A stretch of DNA of 64,000 nt from Anaerostipes caccae L1-92. GTDB taxonomy: Bacteria; Bacillota; Clostridia; Lachnospirales; Lachnospiraceae. The position numbers were made by a program, and so were the translations under genes. The notes under the pieces were generated by a model. It was not told the DNA's origin, did no database searches, and saw only the letters and a list, made by a program, of their open reading frames with translations. The stretch is taken from NCBI RefSeq assembly GCF_014467075.1, contig NZ_AP023027.1, forward strand, positions 767,001 through 831,000, written 5' to 3'. Positions 18,402-26,254 of the stretch are shown in pieces (position 1 is the stretch's first letter; every line of letters starts with the position of its first letter).

Positions 18402-19940
18402 ATGCTGCATCAAATGTGGAACGTATTAACACAGCGGAGCGGATTTTTCATGGGCTTGGCTTTCGAGCACCTTGAAATTTCTCTGATTGCTATTTTTATT
18501 GCGATTATATTTGGAGGTGTCGTGGGAATCCTGATCAGTGAGTATCAAAGGTATGCAAAACCGGCTCTTGGACTGATCAATTTTCTCTATACGATTCCAT
18601 CGATCTCCATGCTGGGATTTCTGATCCCATTTTCCGGAATCGGAAATGCCACTGCGGTGATCGCTCTGACCGTATACGCGCTGCTCCCGATGGTGCGAAA
18701 TACGCATACGGGAATGAGCAACATTGACGAAGGAATCCTTGAGGCTGCCAAGGGAATGGGCAGCACAAGGGCGCAGATTTTATTTAAGATTAAACTTCCG
18801 CTTGCCATGCCGGTCATCATGTCCGGAATCAGAAATATGGTCACAATGACCATTGCTCTTACAGGTATCGCATCGTTTATCGGGGCAGGAGGACTGGGAG
18901 TGGCGATCTACCGCGGTATAACGACCAACAATGGGGCGATGACTCTGGCGGGAAGCCTTCTGATCGCACTTCTGGCGCTGGCCATGGATTTTATTCTCGG
19001 CTTTGTGGAACAAAGAATGAAGGTAAGGGACAGGAAAGCACGGAAGGCAAACAGGATTTTATTGATCCTGGTTCTTGTGATAGCGGCAGCACTGACGGCT
19101 GGGGCCTTTTGGGGGCAAAAGAAGAAGGATACTGTCCATATTGCAACCAAACCGATGACGGAACAGTATGTCCTGGGAGAGATGCTGAGTATTCTTATTG
19201 AGCAGGAGACGGGGCTGAACACAGAACTGACCCAGGGTGTGGGCGGAGGAACCTCCAATATCCAGCCGGCCATGGAAAAAGGGGAGTTCGACATTTATCC
19301 GGAGTACACGGGAACCGGATGGAATATGGTACTGAAAAAGAGCGGCATTTATACAGAGGATATGTTCGGACAGCTGAAAGCCGGATATGAAGAAAAATGC
19401 GGGATGCAGTGGCTTGGAATGTACGGATTTAACAATACCTACGGATTGGCTGTGCGCCGGGAGACTGCGGAGAAATATAACTTAAGGACTTATTCAGATT
19501 TAAAGAGGGCGGCGGGTCAGCTGACTTTTGGAGCGGAGTATGATTTCTTCGAGCGGGAAGATGGCTACGACGCTCTGTGCAAGACCTACGGGTTCAAGTT
19601 TAAAAATACGATGGACATGGATATCGGCCTGAAATATAAAGCGATCGGACAAAAGAAAATAGATGTGATGAATATATTTACCACGGACGGACAGCTGAGT
19701 GTGTCTGATGTGGTCGTCCTGAAAGATGACAAGAACTTTTATCCTTCTTATTCCTGCGGAAATGTAGTCAGGGATGATGTGCTGAATGAGCATCCGGAAC
19801 TGAAAGCGGTATTTCAAAAGCTTAACGGCATCCTCTCCGATGAGCTGATGGCAAAGATCAATTATGAAGTGGAGACGAAGAAGAAAGAACCTAAGGAAGC
19901 GGCAGAAGATTTTCTCAAAAGCAAAGGACTGTTAAAGTAA
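18402..19940 (+). CDS. ABC importer permease fused to substrate-binding domain (OpuF/EgtU type)
   Basis: A 512-residue fusion. Residues 1-215 form the permease with the EAA loop EAAKGMGSTRAQILFKIKLPLAMP, written here as a loop around residues 112-135. A membrane segment near 225 is followed by a substrate-binding domain (about 240-512) with GGGTSNIQPAMEKGEFDIYPEYTGTGWN-like features characteristic of glycine betaine/choline binding proteins. The same fusion architecture occurs in the ergothioneine importers EgtU of pneumococcus and Helicobacter, so the ligand is open. The ATPase gene follows 10 bases later. Confidence 0.88.
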   Translation: MLHQMWNVLTQRSGFFMGLAFEHLEISLIAIFIAIIFGGVVGILISEYQRYAKPALGLINFLYTIPSISMLGFLIPFSGIGNATAVIALTVYALLPMVRNTHTGMSNIDEGILEAAKGMGSTRAQILFKIKLPLAMPVIMSGIRNMVTMTIALTGIASFIGAGGLGVAIYRGITTNNGAMTLAGSLLIALLALAMDFILGFVEQRMKVRDRKARKANRILLILVLVIAAALTAGAFWGQKKKDTVHIATKPMTEQYVLGEMLSILIEQETGLNTELTQGVGGGTSNIQPAMEKGEFDIYPEYTGTGWNMVLKKSGIYTEDMFGQLKAGYEEKCGMQWLGMYGFNNTYGLAVRRETAEKYNLRTYSDLKRAAGQLTFGAEYDFFEREDGYDALCKTYGFKFKNTMDMDIGLKYKAIGQKKIDVMNIFTTDGQLSVSDVVVLKDDKNFYPSYSCGNVVRDDVLNEHPELKAVFQKLNGILSDELMAKINYEVETKKKEPKEAAEDFLKSKGLLK

Positions 19941-19950
19941 GGAGGCCCGG

Positions 19951-20751
19951 ATGAGCAAAGCGATTGAATTCAAACAGATTAAAAAAGTATACGGCGAAAA
20001 AACCGTCATAGAAGGTTTTGACCTGACGGTTGAGCGGGGTGAATTTGTGACGGTGATAGGGTCCTCCGGCTGCGGAAAGACGACGGTTCTGAAAATGGTA
20101 AACGGCCTTGTAATCCCCGATGGCGGCAGTATTTTTGTGGAAGGCAGGGATATCTCAGAGATGGATATGATCAGCCTGAGAAGAAATATCGGCTATGCCA
20201 TCCAGGGAAGCGTTTTGTTTCCGCATATGACGGTGGAAGAAAATATCTCCTATGTTCCTGACCTGCTCAACAAAAAGGATAAGGAGCGCACAAAAAAAGC
20301 GGTGGAGAAGTGGATGGGCATCGTGGGGCTGGAGGAAGATATGAGAGAAAGGTATCCTTCAGAACTTTCCGGCGGACAGCAGCAGAGAGTCGGAATTGCA
20401 AGGGCCCTGGCTGCCTCGCCGGACATCCTGCTGATGGACGAGCCTTTCGGAGCCGTGGATGAGATCACGAGAGGACAGCTCCAGACTGAACTCAGGCAGA
20501 TCTATGAGAAAACCGGGATCACGGTCATGTTTGTGACCCATGATATCTCGGAAGCGCTGAAGCTTGGAACAAAAGTGCTGGTCATGGACCGCGGAAAGAT
20601 TGAACAGTATGCCGCACCCGAAGATCTTTTAAAAGCCCCGTCCACAGAGTTTGTAAGCCGGCTGGTGGAAAAGGAGCGCAGAGTGTGTACGCTTCCCGAT
20701 GAACAGCTGGCCGACTGCGGGCACAGCGGGGCGGCAGGACACCTCCTTTAG
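19951..20751 (+). CDS. ABC importer ATPase (OpuCA/ProV-like, no CBS domains)
   Basis: A 266-residue ATPase with Walker A GSSGCGKTT, the signature LSGGQQQRVGIARAL and Walker B LLMDEPFGAVD, then the H-loop VTHD. It pairs with the permease/binding-protein fusion upstream. It stops soon after the NBD and lacks the tandem CBS domains that sense ionic strength in OpuA/OpuCA, so it is less likely to be osmotically gated; this favours a nutrient or antioxidant import role over osmoprotection. Confidence 0.88.
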   Translation: MSKAIEFKQIKKVYGEKTVIEGFDLTVERGEFVTVIGSSGCGKTTVLKMVNGLVIPDGGSIFVEGRDISEMDMISLRRNIGYAIQGSVLFPHMTVEENISYVPDLLNKKDKERTKKAVEKWMGIVGLEEDMRERYPSELSGGQQQRVGIARALAASPDILLMDEPFGAVDEITRGQLQTELRQIYEKTGITVMFVTHDISEALKLGTKVLVMDRGKIEQYAAPEDLLKAPSTEFVSRLVEKERRVCTLPDEQLADCGHSGAAGHLL

Positions 20752-20797
20752 AGAGGAAAAAGTTGAAAAAGAGAGCATTCTACGGCAAGCGTACAAC

Positions 20798-20826
20798 TTG
20801 AACATCCTTTAGACTTGTCTTATATC
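20798..20826 (+). promoter_or_regulatory. Promoter of the AraC-type gene
   Basis: TTGAAC (20798-20803) and TATATC (20821-20826) are separated by 17 bases, 23 bases upstream of the start codon. Confidence 0.5.
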
Positions 20827-20848
20827 ACAAAGAATCAGGAGGAAGAAT

Positions 20849-21712
20849 ATGTACGCTTGGGAAGCAATACAAAAAACGCTGGATTATATTGAAGAACACT
20901 ATGGAGATGAGATTTCGGTAGATGTTCTGGCAGCAAAGGCACATTTGTCTAAGTACTATTATCAGAGGCTGTTTCACCGTCTGGTCCGCAAAAATGTAAA
21001 TGAATATCTGAAACTAAGACGCCTTGCAAAATCCGCAGAAAAGCTCAGGGATCGGAGCTGCACGATTCTCGACGTGGCCCTGGAGTGCGGGTTTGCAGGC
21101 CACAGCAGCCTGACAAAGGCATTTCGGGAGACATACGGCATTACGCCGGATGAGTACAGGAAAAGTGATCTGACTCTGGATGCTTTTGTAAAGCCCGATC
21201 TTATGCTGAACCACACTCTGATCGAGGAGGGTGCTCCTCTGGCAGTGGAGCAGATGGTACTGGAGATCAGGAAGGAACATTTGAAGCAGGATGTTATTTT
21301 TACAGGAAAGAGCCGGACAGCATCCGTGAAGGAGTTGGGTGAGCCGAAGATCAATATGCTGACTGAATTGTGGAAACAGCTGCCTGAAGATCACAACAGG
21401 GAGTATGTAGACATCTTAACGCCTGGCAGTGATCCGGAGTATTTTGATTACTTTGTCGGAACAAAAAAACGAAAACAGGATCATGATTCTGAAGAAAGGA
21501 CGATGCCAGAGGGCCGGTATATCGTGTGCAGTTATGAGGCAGAAAATTTTGAGATTCTTGTCTCTGAGGCTTTGTATAAAGCAAGCAGGTATTTGTATGA
21601 TGTCTGGCTTCCAAAGAGAGGAATGATTCCGGAGCCTATTTTGATGCAGAAGTATTTCAGACCTGAGCAGGATGACTGCTGTATTGAATTGTGGGCCAAG
21701 ATAAAGGAATAA
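20849..21712 (+). CDS. AraC-family regulator with GyrI-like effector domain
   Basis: A 287-residue regulator. The double helix-turn-helix of the AraC family is N-terminal (residues 5-105; AAKAHLSKYYYQRLFHRL and ALECGFAGHSSLTKAFR). Residues 125-287 match the GyrI-like small-molecule-binding domain, as in SoxS/Rob-like and BmrR-like multidrug sensors. AGGAGG precedes the ATG. It has its own promoter and follows the ABC importer, but a direct control of that importer is only positional inference. Confidence 0.87.
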   Translation: MYAWEAIQKTLDYIEEHYGDEISVDVLAAKAHLSKYYYQRLFHRLVRKNVNEYLKLRRLAKSAEKLRDRSCTILDVALECGFAGHSSLTKAFRETYGITPDEYRKSDLTLDAFVKPDLMLNHTLIEEGAPLAVEQMVLEIRKEHLKQDVIFTGKSRTASVKELGEPKINMLTELWKQLPEDHNREYVDILTPGSDPEYFDYFVGTKKRKQDHDSEERTMPEGRYIVCSYEAENFEILVSEALYKASRYLYDVWLPKRGMIPEPILMQKYFRPEQDDCCIELWAKIKE

Positions 21713-21758
21713 AGAAACAGAGTAATAACCAACGTTTATAAGAATGCGTAAGGAAATC

Positions 21759-21917
21759 ATTTGACTACGTCAAATCGCATCTGGTACGCAAAGTTGTCAA
21801 GCCTCTCAAAGAGTGAGGGGTTGGGGAGCTGAAGTGTGGGGCTTGCCCACCTTGTTCTATGTTTTTTCTCAATCTGAGTGTTGTGCTCTGCAGCTATATT
21901 CCCCCTGCCTGCGACGA
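21759..21917. other. Structured intergenic element, possible small RNA or repeat
   Basis: The 435-base gap between the AraC-type gene and gutM is too long for promoter DNA alone. It holds ATTTGAC-TAC-GTCAAAT (21759-21775), a CCTCTC/GTGAGG hairpin near 21802-21818, a TGGGGC-ttg-CCCA hairpin near 21837-21849 and a possible long-range pairing of GGGGAGCTG with CAGCT...CCCC (21823-21905). A minus-strand open frame covers it but has no ribosome site or recognisable domain. I see structure but cannot name a family. Confidence 0.4.
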
Positions 21918-21955
21918 CTGACTTTAATATGATGATTTTATCACGATAATAACAG

Positions 21956-21984
21956 TTGCAATCAAGTTTCAATTCCTGTACAAT
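21956..21984 (+). promoter_or_regulatory. Promoter of gutM-like gene
   Basis: TTGCAA (21956-21961) and TACAAT (21979-21984) are separated by 17 bases. A perfect operator palindrome lies 12 bases downstream of the -10, well placed for repression. Confidence 0.65.
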
Positions 21985-21996
21985 AAACACAAGAAC

Positions 21997-22008
21997 TGGA
22001 CATGTCCA
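21997..22008. promoter_or_regulatory. GntR operator, gutM promoter site 1
   Basis: TGGACATGTCCA is a perfect 12-bp palindrome at the expected transcription start of the gutM promoter. Close variants recur at 22083, 23352, 23389, 23557 and 23583. Confidence 0.7.
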
Positions 22009-22082
22009 TAAAGTTGATTTGTGTATATTTTTTTGAGGATACGATAAATACACAGTATTTACACTGTAAAAAGTGTTATGGA

Positions 22083-22094
22083 TGGATATGTCCA
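22083..22094. promoter_or_regulatory. GntR operator, gutM leader site 2
   Basis: TGGATATGTCCA matches the palindrome at 21997 with one change, 75 bases further downstream in the gutM leader. Two sites at this spacing would permit looping or road-block repression. Confidence 0.65.
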
Positions 22095-22147
22095 TAAAAC
22101 ATATTGGGGGAAGAGTCAATGCTCTGTGAGCAGAAGGAGGAAGTTTT

Positions 22148-22552
22148 ATGAACAACAATTTGTTTGGTGTTGTGCTGTTATTTTTGGCGATGGCCGTTGT
22201 GAGCAGGCTGATGGCACTGCCTCAGATCCACAGGCTGAATAAACAGCTTGTAAAGATCAGGAAGTCGGGCCCGGTGTCCAGCGTAGGGCTCGCCCGTCAC
22301 TGGAAGGGGAACCGCGCTTATGTACTGGTTACCGATGAGGAAGGGAATATTATCTGCGGTTATAAGACAAGCGGGAATTTTGTGTTTTCAGGATTTCGGG
22401 AGGATCATGAACTTAGGGAGAGAAATTACCGTGAAATTATAGAAGATCTGGGAAAAAAGAAAAAGCTGTCTCAGCTTGAAAAAGCAAAATGTATGGCGGC
22501 TGAGTATCTGGAAGATGGATTTAAAAAGCAGAAGCAGGCAGATGCCGCATAA
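22148..22552 (+). CDS. GutM-like glucitol operon activator-family protein
   Basis: A 134-residue protein with one N-terminal membrane segment (about residues 5-22) followed by the GutM-family region (RSGPVSSVGLARHWKGNRAYVLVTD is the conserved part, residues 39-63, then IICGYKTSG). GutM is an auxiliary activator encoded in Escherichia coli glucitol operons. Here it sits alone, with its own promoter and two GntR operators, and a terminator shared with the converging gntR. AGAAGGAGG precedes the ATG. The glucitol-type PTS genes 3 kb downstream support the assignment; its molecular action is not defined. Confidence 0.75.
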   Translation: MNNNLFGVVLLFLAMAVVSRLMALPQIHRLNKQLVKIRKSGPVSSVGLARHWKGNRAYVLVTDEEGNIICGYKTSGNFVFSGFREDHELRERNYREIIEDLGKKKKLSQLEKAKCMAAEYLEDGFKKQKQADAA

Positions 22553-22569
22553 ACCGATATTGATGATAT

Positions 22570-22613
22570 AAAAACAGGAAGAAAGACCTGATAAGGGTTT
22601 TCTTCCTGTTTTT
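22570..22613. terminator. Bidirectional intrinsic terminator
   Basis: A 15-bp inverted repeat (AAAAACAGGAAGAAA at 22570-22584, complement at 22599-22613) is flanked by A and T runs, between gutM and the converging gntR gene. Confidence 0.85.
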
Positions 22614-23308
22614 TAACGGTAAGAGTGCAGTTCCAGCAGATATTTTTTGGGGTTTTTATGTGAAATTGTATATTCAAAGGGGCGGCCGTCTGACAAGTAA
22701 GCGACCATATCAAGTTTGATGACAGGCTCATCTTCCTGAAGCTCCAATGCTTTCGCGATCGCCTCCGGCGGGAGTACGGCACTGATCGTTTCTTTGGACA
22801 TAGAAACTTTCATGCCGTGCGATTCGATGAATTGGTAGATAGAATCAACGAGTACATCACAAGTGATCCCCTTAACAGAAAACGGTGCGAAATATGAATC
22901 GTCATAAATAATAGGATCTCCATTCTTAAAGCGCAGACGGATAAGATAATATACAGGATCACCTGGTTTTATATCCAACTGTCTGGCCACGGTCTCAGAA
23001 GCCTCAATGATCTCAAAGGAAATCAGACGGGTAGATGGGGTATCTCCCGTAGAACGGAGGTCTTCTGCAAAACTTTTGAGTTTGTTCAGTGACTTGCGGA
23101 GCCGCAGATCGGAGACAAAAGATCCCTGTCTCGGTATCCTGTAAATAATTCTTTCATTTTCCAGATCAGAAAGAGCCTTTTGAATCGTCGGGCGTGAAAC
23201 CCCAAACTCTTCTATTAAATCGCGTTCAGAGGGGAGTTTATCATTCGGCGACATGCTGCTGATCTTTTTTAACAGGCAATGCTTGATGGACATAAACTTT
23301 CGATTCAT
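22613..23308 (-). CDS. GntR-family regulator with UTRA domain (copy 1)
   Basis: A 231-residue regulator. The winged helix is at residues 1-70 (KLPSERDLIEEFGVSRPTIQKALSDLE) and a UTRA effector domain follows (residues 85-231, with DDSYFAPFSVKG). UTRA proteins bind phosphosugars or sugars. ATG 23308 is chosen from GGGAGG 7 bases upstream and from the identical start of its paralogue at 27584-28279. It is divergent from the PTS operon and has its own promoter with two operator-like sites downstream, so autoregulation is likely. Confidence 0.9.
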   Translation of the reverse strand: MNRKFMSIKHCLLKKISSMSPNDKLPSERDLIEEFGVSRPTIQKALSDLENERIIYRIPRQGSFVSDLRLRKSLNKLKSFAEDLRSTGDTPSTRLISFEIIEASETVARQLDIKPGDPVYYLIRLRFKNGDPIIYDDSYFAPFSVKGITCDVLVDSIYQFIESHGMKVSMSKETISAVLPPEAIAKALELQEDEPVIKLDMVAYLSDGRPFEYTISHKNPKKYLLELHSYR

Positions 23309-23351
23309 TTTAAATCCTCCCATTGATGAATGTATTGCTGAGAATAATTTG

Positions 23352-23363
23352 TGGACTGGTCCA
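23352..23363. promoter_or_regulatory. GntR operator, gntR copy 1 leader site 1
   Basis: TGGACTGGTCCA has the same TGGAC/GTCCA arms as the other sites, in the leader of gntR copy 1. Confidence 0.5.
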
Positions 23364-23388
23364 GTGCTTTGAAACGGTGGAGACCATC

Positions 23389-23400
23389 TGGATATGACCA
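23389..23400. promoter_or_regulatory. GntR operator, gntR copy 1 leader site 2
   Basis: TGGATATGACCA differs by one base from the site at 22083 and lies about 18 bases downstream of the -10 of the gntR promoter. Confidence 0.55.
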
Positions 23401-23417
23401 AGTTAATTCCCGGGAGT

Positions 23418-23446
23418 AGTATAACACTAATTATTTTTGTGGTCAA
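23418..23446 (-). promoter_or_regulatory. Promoter of gntR copy 1
   Basis: On the minus strand TTGACC (23446-23441) and TATACT (23423-23418) are separated by 17 bases. Confidence 0.65.
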
Positions 23447-23546
23447 ATATTATGTATATATATAAGAAAAATTCGAAAAATTATACAAATTACATAAGGA
23501 TGCAGAGAATGTTTAAAATAAATATAAAAAAGATTACAAAAATGTA

Positions 23547-23575
23547 TTGCTAAATCTGGACATGTGCAGTATAAT
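23547..23575 (+). promoter_or_regulatory. Promoter of the PTS/dehydrogenase operon
   Basis: TTGCTA (23547-23552) and a perfect TATAAT (23570-23575) are spaced by 17 bases. One GntR operator occupies the spacer and another starts 8 bases after the -10, a classical repressor arrangement. Confidence 0.75.
23557..23568. promoter_or_regulatory. GntR operator in the PTS operon promoter spacer
   Basis: TGGACATGTGCA lies between the -35 and -10 boxes and differs by one base from the palindrome at 21997. Confidence 0.6.
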
Positions 23576-23580
23576 CTAAT

Positions 23581-23596
23581 CGTGGACATATCCACG
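23581..23596. promoter_or_regulatory. GntR operator at the PTS operon start
   Basis: CGTGGACATATCCACG is symmetric except at its centre and covers the expected transcription start of the operon. Confidence 0.65.
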
Positions 23597-23635
23597 AGAA
23601 ACATATCAAAGCTAATAGAAAAGGAGTACATCATT

Positions 23636-24373
23636 ATGAAGGTTATCGTGACAAAAAGTTATGAAGAATCCTGCCGGGCCGCGGCAAACGAAATTATTAC
23701 ACAGGTTCAGAAAAAACCAGAATCAAAATTGGGTCTTGCAACCGGGGGAACAGCAGAACAGGTTTATCCGTTTCTGGTAGATGCCTATAAAGAAGGAAAG
23801 GTAGATTTTTCCCGAATCACGACTGTCAATTTAGATGAATACATCGGAATGGACCCGGACAGCCCGCAGAGCTACCGCAGCTATATGGCATGCCGCTTCT
23901 TCGGGCCGGCAGGAATTGACGCGGCAAACACTTATGTGCCGTCCGGCAGGAACAAAGCAGAAGATGAGATTCAATTGTTTAATGAAAAATTGTACGAAGA
24001 TAAGATGGTAGACCTCCAGCTCTTGGGAGTCGGTGTGAGCGGACATATTGGATTTAACGAACCGGGGGAAAAGCTTACAGCAGGAGTACATATCGAAAAA
24101 CTGGATGAGAGCACGATCGCTGCAAACTCCAGGTTCTTTGACTCACCGGATGATGTACCGAAAGAAGCGATCACAATGGGAATTGGCGACATTATGAAAG
24201 CAGAAAAGATTGTACTCATTGCCACGGGAGAGAATAAAGTGCCGGTAATGAAAGCGCTTCTTACGGACGATGAGATTACATGCAAAATACCGGCAACTAT
24301 GCTCAAGATGCACAGAGACGCCACAATCGTCATCGATGCAGAGCTTGCCAAAGCTGCCGGCTATCAAAATTAA
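23636..24373 (+). CDS. NagB-like glucosamine-6-phosphate deaminase/isomerase family protein
   Basis: A 245-residue sugar-phosphate isomerase/deaminase of the NagB/AgaI group. The catalytic aspartate is in NLDEYIGMD (Asp67, equivalent to E. coli Asp72). The ring-opening segment reads GVSGHIGFNEPG with His137 and Glu142; Ser135 replaces the Asp/Asn of known NagB enzymes. The start follows AAGGAG and excludes a 24-residue upstream extension that spans the operator. It is the first gene of the operon, before a sugar-alcohol-type dehydrogenase and a glucitol-type PTS. An amino-sugar alcohol or a ketose/aldose phosphate could be the substrate. Confidence 0.85.
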   Translation: MKVIVTKSYEESCRAAANEIITQVQKKPESKLGLATGGTAEQVYPFLVDAYKEGKVDFSRITTVNLDEYIGMDPDSPQSYRSYMACRFFGPAGIDAANTYVPSGRNKAEDEIQLFNEKLYEDKMVDLQLLGVGVSGHIGFNEPGEKLTAGVHIEKLDESTIAANSRFFDSPDDVPKEAITMGIGDIMKAEKIVLIATGENKVPVMKALLTDDEITCKIPATMLKMHRDATIVIDAELAKAAGYQN

Positions 24374-24439
24374 TATCTGATTTAAGTCTACCATATACAG
24401 CCGCTGCAATCAATACTTCTAAGAAGGAGGACTGCAAAT

Positions 24440-25501
24440 ATGATATTTCCACATGTCGGAGATCAGTTCCGTCTGGTCTATGGAAGAAATCTGTTACCTG
24501 GATTGACAGCTGATCTCAGTAATTATCTTGTCGTAACTGACGGATTTGTATTTGAAAAATATAAAGAACAATTAAAAAATGATTATAAAGTCTATATAGT
24601 AAAGGACGTTGAAATCTCCACTCTGGAACAAGATGTAGAAAAGTACCGAGGAGTGGACACCGTTGTTGCAATGGGCGGTGGAATGGCAATTGATGCAGGA
24701 AAATGGATGGCTGAACATTTGGGCAGGAAAATCCACAGTGTGCCGACAGTCCTGTCCGTCAATGCCGCATTCTGCTATAAATCTGCCATGAGGGTTCATA
24801 ATGTTGTAACTTATATGGGACGTATTTTCCCGGAAGCCATCTATATTGACTTTGACATTATTAAAGGAGCGCCGAAATACCTGAATATTTCAGGGGCGGG
24901 CGACCTGCTGGCCTGTCTGACTGCTTCTTACGACTGGAAACTGAACAGTATGGTCACAAAGAGCCATAAATTTTCACAGGAAATCTGTGACGGAGCCCAA
25001 TACCTGCTCGGTATGCTGGCAGAAAATATTGACAATATCCGTGAAGTCAATGATGACGGAATTTATTTCATGTGTGAGGCTTTCCGGTGGGTAGCAGAAT
25101 ACAGTGCCAGGATGAATCACACGATGTGGGAAAGCGCAAGTGAACATGCGTTTTTCGACAACATGGAATTTGTGTGCAAAAAACCGTTTCTGCATGGTCA
25201 GATCATCGGAATGACCGTCTATTTTATGTCTCTGTTCCAGGATAACCAGCACGAGAGAGCGCTGATGATGCTGAAGCGCCTGGGGATCGATGTTACACTG
25301 GAGGGTCTGGGGATTACGGAGGACCAGCTCCGCACCGGACTGCTGACTCTCGCCGATTTTACCGAGCGGGAAGGACTGCGCTATACCATTATTAACGCAA
25401 AGCCGATCACCGAAGAATGGGTCGATATGGCTGTTGCAAAATATAAAAAAGACTTCAGTATCGTCTCTGACGGTCAGTCTGCTGATAAGTGCACTGCATA
25501 A
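24440..25501 (+). CDS. Iron-type alcohol dehydrogenase, sn-glycerol-1-phosphate dehydrogenase-like
   Basis: A 353-residue NAD(P)-dependent dehydrogenase of the glycerol/glycerol-1-phosphate dehydrogenase superfamily. It has the nucleotide loop AMGGGMAIDAGKW near residue 80, SGAGDLLACLTASYDW near 155 and metal-site His residues in SEHAF and PFLHG. In this operon it more likely oxidises the phosphorylated alditol delivered by the PTS than glycerol 1-phosphate. It occupies the place that SrlD/GutB sorbitol-6-phosphate dehydrogenase, a different fold, holds in classical glucitol operons. AAGGAGG precedes the ATG. Confidence 0.85.
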   Translation: MIFPHVGDQFRLVYGRNLLPGLTADLSNYLVVTDGFVFEKYKEQLKNDYKVYIVKDVEISTLEQDVEKYRGVDTVVAMGGGMAIDAGKWMAEHLGRKIHSVPTVLSVNAAFCYKSAMRVHNVVTYMGRIFPEAIYIDFDIIKGAPKYLNISGAGDLLACLTASYDWKLNSMVTKSHKFSQEICDGAQYLLGMLAENIDNIREVNDDGIYFMCEAFRWVAEYSARMNHTMWESASEHAFFDNMEFVCKKPFLHGQIIGMTVYFMSLFQDNQHERALMMLKRLGIDVTLEGLGITEDQLRTGLLTLADFTEREGLRYTIINAKPITEEWVDMAVAKYKKDFSIVSDGQSADKCTA

Positions 25502-25526
25502 CGTATTTACTCAGAGAACAAATCGT

Positions 25527-25549
25527 AAGGGGGCGCTGCCTGCCCCCTT
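25527..25549 (+). other. GC-rich hairpin between dehydrogenase and PTS genes
   Basis: AAGGGGGC (25527-25534) and GCCCCCTT (25542-25549) form an 8-bp stem with a 7-base loop. No T run follows, so it is not a standard terminator. It may stabilise or separate the upstream enzyme mRNA from the downstream transporter mRNA. Confidence 0.55.
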
Positions 25550-25573
25550 CAAAAGCAAAAGGAGGAAAAATAT

Positions 25574-26203
25574 ATGCTTACACAACTTGCATCAGCGGCA
25601 AACGAGACCGCATTTGAGCTTCCGGGCATCATTACAGCATTTGTTGCTGTCGCAAAAGGTCTGACAGGATTCTTCAAGGCGGCAGGAACGACGTTCCTTG
25701 ACAATATGCTGGGCATCCTGCCAATGGCTTTGATCGCACTGACAGTACTGAATGCGGTGGTGAGTCTGGTCGGGGAGGAACGCTTTGATAACTTTGCGCA
25801 AAAATTGACAGGAAACTTTTTTACCCGATATACTATTCTTCCGTATCTTGGAAACTTCTTTGTCGGAAGCCCCATTGTATTTACCTTCGGCCGTTATCTG
25901 AAAGAAAAGTATAAAGCCGCTTTTTTTGAGGTTGCAAACCGTACCAATATGGCGCCGATGATGTGTCTGTTTCCTCATGTAAATCCGGCAGAAATGTATG
26001 TGTGGCTGGGGGTATACGAGGGGGTTGTTAAAATGTATGGGGCACAGGCCGGAGGAGTTCTGGCGGTATGTACATTCCTGATCGGATTATGTACCTCTTC
26101 GATGATTGGACTTACGATTGAGAAAGTCAACGGGATACTTGCCAAGCGTGAAGGCATCAACTGGGAAGAGGTGGAAGCAAGAAAACATGGAGAAGCATAC
26201 TAA
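25574..26203 (+). CDS. Glucitol-family PTS EIIC component (SrlA/GutA-like)
   Basis: A 209-residue membrane protein matching the EIIC protein of the glucitol/sorbitol PTS family. It begins with an amphipathic segment and then several membrane spans (DNMLGILPMALIALTVLN; TILPYLGNFFVGSPIVFTFG) and the conserved LFPHVNPAEMYVWLG. The E. coli SrlA protein is 187 residues, so this is of similar length. It forms the substrate channel with the C2 protein encoded at 26641. AAAAGGAGG precedes the ATG. Confidence 0.88.
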   Translation: MLTQLASAANETAFELPGIITAFVAVAKGLTGFFKAAGTTFLDNMLGILPMALIALTVLNAVVSLVGEERFDNFAQKLTGNFFTRYTILPYLGNFFVGSPIVFTFGRYLKEKYKAAFFEVANRTNMAPMMCLFPHVNPAEMYVWLGVYEGVVKMYGAQAGGVLAVCTFLIGLCTSSMIGLTIEKVNGILAKREGINWEEVEARKHGEAY

Positions 26204-26254
26204 CGTACAGTACTGTGTCTGACAAAGATATCATTTATACAGGAGGTTGCAGAA

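Noticed and set aside
21757..22158. 133-codon minus-strand frame upstream of gutM
   Set aside because: It covers the gutM promoter and both operators and has no ribosome site; the structured DNA is treated as a possible RNA or repeat instead.
23309..23446. N-terminal extension of gntR copy 1 to 23446
   Set aside because: It would include the promoter and operators; the paralogue and the GGGAGG site support the start at 23308.
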